64,000 nucleotides of DNA from Yamagishiella unicocca (lineage: Eukaryota; Chlorophyta; Chlorophyceae; Chlamydomonadales; Volvocaceae). Positions within the stretch are counted from its first letter, which is position 1. Each line of letters starts with the position of its first letter. The notes under the pieces were generated by a model, which was not told where the DNA came from, ran no database searches, and saw only the letters and a program-made list of their open reading frames with translations. The stretch covers positions 186,001-250,000 of the forward strand of contig BDSL01000073.1 in NCBI GenBank assembly GCA_003116995.1, written 5' to 3'. Below are positions 36,701-46,839 of the stretch, piece by piece. A program made the position numbers and the translations under genes.

Positions 36701-39700
36701 TAATGAAGGAATCCGATCCCCTACGTTTATTTCGTGTACTGCCATAGGTGGGCCGTCCCGCGTTCGGGTTTTTGGCATTCCCATCCACGGTCTACACTTT
36801 TTCATGAGTGCCCAAACACGGATGCCTGCGACTACGAAAACCGCCAGGAAGGACTGATCGCCTGGTCTGAGTCTCGCCGAAGGAATAATTTTAAGCTTCC
36901 AGAGCTGCAGGAGTACATGCAGTTACAGTGCGCTCCTGGCTACACATCAAACGCCTGTGGCAGGTTAGTCAGTGGAAGGGAAACACACGTATTTATTACA
37001 CAATTACCCATGTACTATCAAATATCAACAACGAGTGTAGCCCTTGCCGTGTGTGTTCATCAGTATGTACCATTCATTTTCATTCACATGCCATCAATTC
37101 GCTGTGGTGGCTGGCGAATTATATTGATATGCTCGAAATCATTACATACGCTTTGTTCACTGTCTGCAGCTGCTCAGCTGGTTATGGCTACTTGGCGACA
37201 GAATGCGTGCCATGCACGAAATCGACAGCTGCGGCATATGTTGGGACTTTGGTGATTGATATTGCCATAATCGTGGTCCTGGTATACACGAGGTATGTAG
37301 GGTCGGGTTATTAACTAGCTAGCTGTTGCTGGTCGTGAGCGGCCAACAATGCCCACTGGGACAACTAAGTAACAGCAAAACAAATGGTGGGGTCGGTGCT
37401 GCACGCCAGTTCCATTTCACGTAGGGTTCAGGATGAAGAAGAGGGCACGAAGGATGACGCAGCGAATGATACGATGGGTGAGACGACGCTTGAAGTGCAC
37501 CCACATGGGCGCGAGAATTCCCGTGATGAAGGTTATTATCAACTAAATCCCAAGCCCCAAGGTATGTAAACGCAATGTAAGGAATTTATTCGTTCCTAGC
37601 CTACCTAACCAGTATTACTTTCATTTATCCTGCCGTTGTGTATGTGTAGGAGCAACAGATGCAGACAAGGATGCCGTCGAGGTTGATGGCAAGGATGTTG
37701 ACATTAATTCCCGGCCGCCTAGCAACAGTGGGAGCAAACATTCGCGATGGCATGCCTTCCTAACTGCCATTTTCCAAAGGTTTCAGCGCTGGGAGGCGGA
37801 GCCGGGTGACATCCTTGGCCTAATTATCACGTACGTAATAATGCAGCGGACTCCTAAACATAAAATGGGCGGCCGGTATCCGGTTCTGATGGTATGCCTC
37901 CTCATGACTCCCATGAATGCCCAAGCATATATCTCGCATCCCAGTGATGTCGGCGTATGATCCTTAATATGTATTTTAGGATCCTTTATGTAGCGTAATA
38001 GCAAATATTAGTTTATAACGTTATTAGTGGAAGGGCAAGAACTATATTTAATATGACCGTATGACGGTATTAAGGTAGGTAATGTTATATCAGTCGTTTT
38101 GGTGTTTCGAGCGTTGCTAGGCGATGTACCTTCTTGATATGAATTCGAAAGGACTAGCATGTTCAAGACCCTGGCATATAGCTTAACTCCACTTATGCCC
38201 AGACTTTACCTGGTACATACGTACGGCTACGTACACACACGTTTGGCATGTAGAAACTGCGAACACAAGCGTCTTTACTGTCTTGAGTCCTCGCTCAAAC
38301 GAAGGTCACATGTGCACAAATGCATACCCTACCTTCCTTCCGTCCTGAATACATGCGCACGCTTAGCATGCCAGCAAAAACCTCCTCCTCCCGCAACATT
38401 GAACTACGCTGGCGCAGATATGTGCAGCTTCTGGGGCTACTCGCTGCCATCATTGACCTTGACGTATTCAAGAGTTTCAATCGTCTGATGTCTGCTGTCA
38501 ATGTCCCAGATGCAAGGGATTGGTGGGTGGCCATGGATTTTGGTCTCCTTACATTATTATTCCACATGCATTCCTGATAACATACGTGGTAAGGTCATCC
38601 TCTTGATTGCTAGTATTTTTTTGTAAAAGGGTATCTTCCGCATGTGGTTGGCCGGCCCTGTTCGAGCCCGGTGTACAATCGGCGACCCATGACTGGCTCG
38701 CTAAGAGTCGCCGGCGGCCGACAGTACGTAGGTAGATAGTAGTACAAAGTCAAAAACTCTTGATTCCAGAACATTGATGGAACGCTGACGAGATAATGCA
38801 TGGTTGATGAGCAGACAGAAAACCCGCACACAGACCTTGCACCATTCCCCGGGTGAAAAGCGTACGTTTACAAAATGCACCTACCATTTCCGAAAACGAC
38901 GGAATACGGGAAGAATGGTGCGTGCGTGGCGATCGGCTCACATATTGTAGAGCAATGTATGTATGGAAGGAGCCGGACTCCATCGGACGGGTGGTGAGAG
39001 GCTGGACGGGCGGGCGGTGAGCGAGAGGCTGTATGTTCGAAAGCGCTAGCATGAAGTGCGTATGTACTTTATTATTGTTGCAGTTAATAATAATATAACG
39101 TTTCGTCTTAATGATACAAGCGCATATTATAACTGAATAACTCATGCCTCCCATTCTGGCGCCTCGCTCGCAGGTGGGTGTCCCTGGATTGTCTATTTCC
39201 TTCGAGCCCTAATCGCTCAGTCTACACGACTGTCCTCTTGGTTTTGTCACCAATTGTTGTCCTTTTCGTAGCATTTACTATCGTTATTTTCCTGCATATC
39301 GTCCGTAAAGCTTGGAGCTATCAGCCAACAGCTACATCCACGGGGGTAACTGCCTCCACGAGCGTGCCTTATGAGGATATACAGCGGTAGGTGAAGTATC
39401 GGACATGCTGATGACGCCGCTGTCCCAGCCGCCAACGACTGATCACTCAGATCGATGTGGGGATAAAATCAGTTCGCTTGCGTTACGTATGATAGCCAAG
39501 CAAGCCGATTGCCCGGTAGTCGATTATCAAGTAAAGCGTATCTTACATCTAAACTTGACAATCTGTACACATAATAATGTAAAGCCCCATCCATGCATTC
39601 AATGGTATCAATCAGCAGCATTGCGGCCTCTCTTTCCTCCTTGCATCTATTAGACGTGGATCTATTGGCCAGGCGAGCGGCCAACAACCAGGACAGCAGT

Positions 39701-42700
39701 CACAGTCTACACCAGCATATCAAGACCTGCAAGATTTTGCACCGCCAATCGGACGCGCTGGCTCCGTGCATGTGGACTCAGGCGACGAACAAGTTGTTGT
39801 TTGGCAACATGCAGCGTCACGACGGATCCGCTTCGCTTTAAGAGGTGTCAAGCCAGTTATGTGGCTGTCCTTTCTGCAGGTTCTAGCATCAGTGGTACGT
39901 GTCGTGCATTCATATGTCAATTGATTGTAAGCAATTTTCAATGAACGTGTATAGTTTGTTAGTTCTAGTTCCTAGACATCAGTTCCAACCGCTTGCATTA
40001 ACGCAACGATTGGAAACTCTGCACGGTGAGCCAAGCCATAACCTAACGCTGACGTTCATGTGTGAGTCAATGGTACACTATTCAATACTTGAACCGATCC
40101 GTGATGTGGCGTCGACCATCCATGTACATATGTGGTTCACACATTGATGATGCTTTCGAACTGATGATGCATGTAGGTGTTTTATTTCTATCCCAGTATC
40201 ACTTCACGGCTGCTTTCGGTATTTTCATGCTCGGCCTTGGACACCGTGAGTGACCCCGAAGCAATCTACCCAGAGTATCAGGTACGATCGTTTGCGCAAA
40301 AAGCAAAAAGCTACGTAGCTTTTTCCAGATATCAGGATTGAGTGTACGTAGATGCATAGCTAGGTCCTTCCTGTATTCGTTTGTGTAATATATAATTGCT
40401 ATCTTTTACTATTTCTCAATGCAGTGAAGCGTGCGGTAACCAGCATGCCTGGCACGCGTTGATTGACGATCCATTGTGCCGTTTTCGGTATTTTTATGCA
40501 GGCTGCCAACCAGACATATTGGACCCTCGACTACTCAATCGTTTGTTTTCAGGGCAGGTGCGTGAGCTGCGAATGTATTGAAGGCACATGAAGCCATATA
40601 AAAGGAGACATCATTTACTAGCTACGCTTACATCATCATATTAACATCTTTACACTTAAAGCGGAAGAGGAAAATAAACGATACTGCGGAAAACCAAAAC
40701 ACAGAAGCGATCAATTGTAACGACGAGGATGTGCAGTAGTATCAAAGCAATGCAGGATCGCTGCGTAACAAAATATTCAACCATGTTGCATTAGGAAGTA
40801 GCCAAGAGTGCGTCGGCGTGCATATATGCCCCGCTCTGAACGTAAGCGTTTCAGTATATATTAGTAGTGATATTATTGCGTTTACCGCCGGTACCTGCTT
40901 TCTGCGCGCTATTGTTCACATGCATTGTGTCCTACGTAATAAATAGGGACGACATACGTATTGATATACGCCAACGATTACATATATACTTAACTCATCA
41001 GTCGTTCTGCAGCACCTAAATGCAAGCGGTTCGTTTTATAAATATAAGTCCTGGGCGCAATAGAGATGGTGGAGCTCCCGCTTGCTTGCTCACGCGACGA
41101 ACAAGTCCTGGGCGCAATAGAGATGGTGGAGCTCCCGCTTGCTTGCTCTAGCATCCCCCGTGATGACGATCTTGAAGCGTGCACTGGTACACTCCCTCCT
41201 TTGCGTTGCAGCCATCTGAAACTGGTTGTTGGCCTGGCAGTGCCCGGACTGCTGATCTTCACGGTCGGAGCTCCCTTGTGCATCATATACGTGCTGTATG
41301 TACAATATGGCCCAGCCAAGACTGCGCCCAGTCCCCTTTCCATCAAATGTGATGGAACAATCGCTAATCGTGCTGCTGATGACGACAGCAGAGGTTTAAG
41401 CACGGATGTTAGTAAACGGAGGCAAGGAGATTGCGACATCTCGCACCTTCAACTTAACAGCGACGGCAGGCAGCATGATGCGCCGGTGGCTTCAAGCTCC
41501 CCAGGAAGTATTATTGTCACACTGCCGCATAACGCCCCAATGAGACGACATGACATCTCCCACCGCCGTGACCGTATGAATGACAGTGCACGCCAATCTA
41601 CCTACAGATTCTCGCTGCTGCGAGCCGTAAGTTCCATAATAGGGTTGGTAATACGTATGGGGTCCTAGCGTGCCAGAGGCTATATATATAGAGTGCGACT
41701 TAGTGGAACTTATGGACTTAGTAATTTCCACTTGCTGCGTGCTAGTTAATTATGTTCGAGGGAGAGCGTGCTAGTTAATTATGTTTGAGGGAGAAAGGAT
41801 AACAAGGCACTAGGTAGGACGAGATATAATCTAAAGGAGAAGCGATAAAGCAAGCTCATTAACGTTCCAGATTACTGTAGGCTACCTGCGAGTTTTCCTT
41901 AACCGAGCGCCTGATAAGCTCCCAAACATACTGTCTGAGAACTCTAAAAACCGTGTAAGGAGGCAGTCAACTTCAAAATAAATAGCTTGTGGCGTTTGCT
42001 AATAATATATAATTGGACAAGCAAGCACATAATAGTTATCGAGCAGCTTTGTATGGTAATCAATCAACCCAGTCATCAGCTGAACGGGAAGACCGTTTAC
42101 TACCGTATTAGGACTATATCTATACTAGCTAGAAAACGATTCCTATATTATAATGTAGCCTCCCTCCTTGCTAGTCCTTGCACGGTTTCTCTGCATGTGG
42201 AATGACATTCGACTTCACATGTGTGCGGCCACGGACGATCGACAGATTACTGGCCTTGGCCACGAGGGGAGCAAGGAGGGCAGCAAGGACGACAGCGAGC
42301 ACCGTGATGCTCCGTTGATAAAGCAGCGCATTGGTGAACAGCTCCTTGGAGCCGTCAGGTACGTATATATGGTGAAGTAGGTACTTCGAGAGGGCGGGAT
42401 ATAAAGTTAGCCAGGTTAAATAATGACGACGACGAAGTAGTTTTCACAATGATGGTTAGCTAGTGGGGGCATAAAGGTATAAGGCCCCTCGCGCAGTTTC
42501 CCGCGCCCTTACCTTTTCGCACGCTTCACGTTGGGCCAAGCAACCCCAGACTGGTACATGTTACAAGTTACACGTGGCTCATTTTTATTATTGCTTGTAT
42601 AACGGAGTCCGGAACCTTTTGCTTATTGCTTGATTGTGTTCCTCGTAAAAGCGCTTGGCCGAATGAAAGGCACGCACACACATAACATGTATTCCATGGG

Positions 42701-43767
42701 CAATTTGTTCTTGTCGCAGGCGTGATCGCTTCTGGTGGCCAGCTGCCGCCTCCGGCGAGCTGGTTATCTTGTCAGTTATCTCGGCGAACCTTTTGCCCTT
42801 CGGAAGCAATGTAGGACTACCAGTGGGGTGCTGTGTACGTATATCATAGACGGGGCAAGCATAGTCCTGCAAGTGTTGAAGGACAATATGCATGTAAATG
42901 TTTACCAGTTACTGTCATGCATACTACTTGTTTATGTGCGTACACGTGCCCACTTTTGTTTTGGATGTAGGCGTTAACGTTATCTTGTCCAAATACGTGG
43001 GCCTTTTGGAGCCGCAGTGTCTCATTAACTCATGTGAACGCTTTCCATCTTAATACATGCATGTACATTCACATGTTGTCGTGCTTGAAATGTCAACTTA
43101 GGAGTTGACACGCACTCAGCAGCGCCCCGAAATCGTCCAATCATACTGACTGTGTATGTGTGTCCGCCGTTTGCGCCTGTGTACCCTACTACAGGTGCAA
43201 CTAACGCTCTACATGCTCCTTGTGGCTATCATGCTACATATGTATGGCGTATGGAGGCCTGTCGACAAGTTAGCTCTACGGCGTATGCACACATTAGTGC
43301 TCTACACGCTCCTCGTTACTTCCTTCTTGTGCTCCATATCTGCGTCTCTGAGTATGGACCCTGACGCCGGAAGCCATGCCCAGGTCGCCATAAGCATTAT
43401 TTGCATTGCGCTGAACGGCGTGGCGCTGGCTATCCAATTCGCGCTCTTTTGCTTACAGGTTATTCGCAAAGTTATGGAGCGCAAAAGAAATGGAAACCTC
43501 CAAAAAGGACAGTCGCGCTTCCCCGCGGTACTCACAGGCCAATTGGCTGCCAGCTTCAAGCGATTAAAGCTTCTGATAACGACGCCACGGAGAAGGAAAA
43601 CGGCCGATGGGCTTCCAACAGCGGTCAAATCACCGCATACCAGTGCTGGACTAGCTGACGACCCAAGATGTGACCGCAGCAATGAGGTGTACGATACAGC
43701 GGAGGGGGTGGATGAGCAACACGTAACTATTAATCCCTGCGCCCTTGATGTGAGCCTGCCCCCTTGA
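27714..43767 (+). CDS. secreted beta-helix / multi-TM surface protein, 27 exons
   Basis: Exons: 27714-28243, 30395-30481, 30624-30739, 31120-31168, 31355-31398, 31505-31592, 32006-32153, 32286-32488, 32905-33344, 33747-34091, 34240-34997, 35140-35198, 35326-35491, 36308-36429, 36748-36963, 37170-37292, 37425-37561, 37650-37830, 38367-38522, 39174-39386, 39654-39894, 40177-40281, 40502-40557, 41212-41626, 42246-42358, 42720-42834, 43195-43767. All phases agree and the sum is 5,799 nt (1,932 residues). A signal peptide (TVALLLILSALVIA) starts an ectodomain whose GGAI/GGAV and N-T-A repeats (SVISGNTAPLQGGGFF, GACGGAIHM) read as a right-handed parallel beta-helix of the Pmp kind (about residues 200-1000). 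A Cys-rich part follows (1011-1150; GFWHSHPRSTLFHECPN). Then come about nine TM helices from residue 1145, with long cytoplasmic loops and a polar tail. I know this architecture from large algal families of unknown function; a surface adhesion or sensing role is inference. Domain boundaries are approximate. Confidence 0.9.
28244..30394 (+). other. long first intron of the beta-helix gene
   Basis: 2.15 kb between exon 1 and exon 2, with TATATA and GTAC/TACG runs. No extra exon is required for phase, though a phase-neutral one could hide here. Confidence 0.6.
41046..41147 (+). repeat. 46-bp direct duplication upstream of an exon
   Basis: Identical 46-bp copies (41046-41091 and 41102-41147; AAGTCCTGGGCGCAATAGAG at the start) are 10 bp apart, about 65 bp before the acceptor of exon 24 of the beta-helix gene. 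Confidence 0.92.
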
Positions 43768-44432
43768 TGTGATGACAAAGCTAGGGGCCAACTAGTTGAC
43801 GGTGATGGCAACGACGTACACATGCACAGGCATTACAACATACGCAGGATGTAGAGCAACATCAGCGATGACCGGATGCTGTTCGTTATTTTTTGTGCTT
43901 TGCAGTAAGTGTTTCCTTTATTTTAGGATCGAGCGATGGGTTTCTCCTCGATTTAATGCGAACAAGAAGCATTTCAGTTTCCAGGAGTAGGGATTTAGTA
44001 GTACTATCTGCTGGCTGCGCATGGTGCACATCCACCCTTCCGTGCTTCCATTTAATGCACGCATCCGTCAATCATTATGGCTGGCTCCAAATGCATGTAG
44101 CGCTCGACAACGACGCTATTAGCGAGTTTTCTTGGGCCAAAATCAATCAAGAAGTACAACCGGCGTATACCGATCTGGGTACCGCCGTACATGCATATGA
44201 TTCGCCTGTATTCGGATGCAGTGGGCCCTAGCACCTACTCGTACGGTGTCTAGGGAGGCTGGGCGGACATTGTATCCCAGCCGCTTGCAGCGCGCGGGAC
44301 CATGGAAGATGGATACACATGGGCTATCTTCAGGTTCGTTTTTGGGATTTATAAGCCATCCAAAATGTGCTTGCGAGCCTGAACACTAATTGTCGGCTGG
44401 GCAGCGGGTAACGGCCTCCCAAGGCCATGATC

Positions 44433-44463
<31 letters not shown>

Positions 44464-44696
44464 GAACGGCCTCCCAAGGCCATGATCAGTAGCTGGTCTG
44501 AGAGGATGATCAGCCACAGAACGACTCAGACACGGCTTAGGTCCTCGCACTGTCCAAAGCCCCCCCCCCCCGGGGTGCAGGCTGCTGCTGTTTTTGGCTG
44601 TTGGCTGGTGTCGTGGTGGTTTGCTTTTTTGTTACGGTGCAATTGGTTTTCTGTCTCTTTTGTCTCTTTCAGCGGGTTTTAGGTTATAGGGTTATT
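43768..44696. other. 3' flank of the beta-helix gene
   Basis: No gene is seen. The interval carries a 55-bp tandem duplication (44411-44520) and a C10 homopolymer near 44562. I found no TGTAA close to the stop codon. Confidence 0.5.
44411..44520 (+). repeat. 55-bp tandem duplication
   Basis: The copies at 44411-44465 and 44466-44520 (ACGGCCTCCCAAGGCCATGA at the start) differ at one base (CGG versus CAG in GATCGGTAG/GATCAGTAG). Confidence 0.92.
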
Positions 44697-45537
44697 AGGT
44701 ATAGGTTATTAAGCATGTCACGATCATGCGCGTGAGTAGTGGTGCTCCGTCTTTGACGTGGTGCTGTACGAACTGTACGAGCTGCGTCACTTCCTCGGTT
44801 GTGGCCACACAGGGGTTATGCTGAGTGGCGGTTGTGGCGGTTAGGGTACGGCGCGCGACTTCTCAGACAGCTGCGCGTAATGTTTGTATGCAAGGTGTGG
44901 GTAAGCCTGCTAGCTTATGGATCACTGAAATGGCTGCGCTGGCTCGTTCGACGGCTTGCGGGCCTACCCTGCGTGCAGCTGCTGCTCGCTGTTGTTCTGT
45001 GAGGAAGAGCGAGACTGCGGTTGGGTCGGTATCTAAGGGTGCCTCCCCAACTCGAACACAGAACGCTACCCAGTTTCGGATGTGCGGCTCGTATGAGCGC
45101 CACGTGACCTCGGCTCGGCTGAGGGTACGAGGGTACGAGCGCCACGTGACTGCGGCTCGGCTGAGGGTACGAGGGTACGAGCGCCACGTGACCTCGGCTC
45201 GGCTGAGGGTACGAGGGTACGAGCGCCACGTGACTGCGGCTCGGCTGAGGGTACGAGGGTACGAGCGCCACGTGACCTCGGGTCGGCTGAGGGTACGAGG
45301 GTACGAGCGCCACGTGACTGCGGCTCGGCTGAGGGTACGAGCGCCACGTGACCTCGGTTCGGCTGAGGTACGAGGGTACGAGCGCCACGTGACTGCGGCT
45401 CGGCTGAGGGTACGAGGGTACGAGCGCCACGTGACTGCGGCTCGGCTGAGAGCGCACTGTCCAACATAATCGGGATTAGAGTTTTCACGTATGGATGGCG
45501 AGCAGTGATGCCACTGTGCTGAGCACATGAAGTTCAT
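44697..45537 (-). pseudogene. tyrosine recombinase relic (DIRS type) with expanded minisatellite
   Basis: Minus-strand reading gives the N-terminal core-binding domain of a retrotransposon tyrosine recombinase. VTWRSYEPHIRNWVAFC is followed by PLDTDPTAVSLFL and by a helix ending HKLAGLPTP. An in-frame TGA at 44863-44865 interrupts it. The same frame then continues coherently (EVARRTLTATTATQ, ATTEEVTQLVQFV) to a second stop near 44697. The catalytic domain with its Arg-His-Arg-Tyr residues is absent, so the gene is dead. The VTWRSY segment has been amplified into nine 42-bp copies. Upstream residues (MNFMCSAQWHHC) look unrelated to the family. Confidence 0.75.
45095..45450 (-). repeat. 42-bp minisatellite with 84-bp dimeric order
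   Basis: Nine copies of a 42-bp unit (plus-strand GAGCGCCACGTGAC start) encode LSRA[A/E]VTWRSYPRT on the minus strand. Copies alternate between ACCTCGG and ACTGCGG at the variable site, except the last two, giving a dimeric repeat. One copy is 8 bp short and its neighbour 1 bp short; together they lose 9 bp, so the frame is restored. Confidence 0.9.
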
Positions 45538-45539
45538 GA

Positions 45540-46839
45540 TGTCCTTGCCTGTTACAACGTCACCTCAAGAGGGGGAACCGGCACTACGTAGTGACAGCCT
45601 CGCAAAACCAATGTAGTAGTATTCGTTACGGTGGGCTCCAGACCGCAATATGTAATGCCTATGTACCCCATGCGGCTACGTGTTCATCTCCGTCCCGATC
45701 CGGTCCAAAACGCGGCGTCGCCATAAGGCCCCATACATACTGCCGGAAAAACAATTTGCTTTCAGCGAAGTTAGCCATTACAGGGTCGCATCGGCCGGGG
45801 AGGGCCGGGGGGCCTGAATCCTCTCTGCTACACAGCTTGTGAGCAGAACGCATGCGACCTTGCGACGCATACACGTTCGTCCATGCGTTCGTCCATGCGG
45901 GCATGAGCTATGTAACCCATCAATGTACTACAGGGCATGGCTGAGCCAACCGACCACAAGGCAATCCGAGCCGCAACCAAGCGGCCGCACCAGCCATTAC
46001 TGCGAACCTGTCCGTGTCCTCATGGCTGCACTCCTTTCCAGACCATAGGCTTTTGCGAACTGTAATGCCTACACTGCCTTCAATGATTTCTATGTGCCAG
46101 AATCCAAACCACGACCCGCTCCGAAACCATGTGACATGGGAAACAATCGAGGCCGCAAACGTAGCCTGGAGCTGTCGAGGCACAGCCGCTGTCACCCTTC
46201 CTTCCGCCGCCCTATTCCCGGCACCGCCTCTAAGAACACAAACAACGGACTAGCCAAGCGCCGCTTAAGCTCCGAAACCCCTTCGAAACCCCATCAGGCC
46301 TATTCCTCCTCCGTAATAACAAGCGTTCCCCGATCATTAGACGCGGTGCTGCTGCTGCCGTACTGGCTGCTGGTGGGCCTTACGCTGCCCTGTGGGCGGG
46401 GGGCCCACCCATTCGTGGGCTGGCCCCTGCCGGGCGGAGAGGCGGCGGCGGGAGCCGCTGGCGGCCACGACCTGGCCCCGTCGCCTCCTGCTGCTAGCGC
46501 TGTATCCCCAGCCGGGTAATCCTGCGTGTGCTTGAATGTGTCAGTGCGGGTTGTTGTCAGTGTGCGGGTTGTTGCCAGGGTGGTGAATGTCAGTGTAGGC
46601 TGTTGCCAGGGTGGTGGACAGGTGAATGCCAGTATGAGTATTGTCAGTGTGGGATGCCAGGCAGCAGGGGAAAGAGTGGACCAAATATTCCTGGGGGATG
46701 GCTGGTGCGCCCGAAAGCCTGTCTGTGCGGGTAGGGTGACGTAGCTGGCGAACTATCCCGGCAACGTAGCGATGGCCAACGAACCCAGTACGACGGCCAC
46801 GCAGGTGTCACGGTTTCCAAATCCGGCACGCCGTACAGT
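45540..46839. other. convergent interval, no defended gene
   Basis: It separates the recombinase relic from the 3' end of the minus-strand PRAT-like gene. A 142-codon plus-strand frame (46094-46519) is polar then Gly/Ala-rich, with no known domain and no exon partners. A degenerate GTGCGGGTTGTTG/CAGTGTGGG repeat lies at about 46530-46660. Confidence 0.4.

Noticed and set aside
45095..45450. CRISPR-like array
   Set aside because: The units are contiguous tandem copies without unique spacers, in a eukaryotic genome.
44863..45537. Three long overlapping minus-strand ORFs across the minisatellite as separate repeat proteins
   Set aside because: A 42-bp unit keeps all frames open automatically. 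Only the frame giving VTWRSYEPHIRNWVAFC joins to a recognisable domain.
46094..46519. 142-codon plus-strand ORF as a gene
   Set aside because: It is low-complexity, with no start context, exon partner or known motif.
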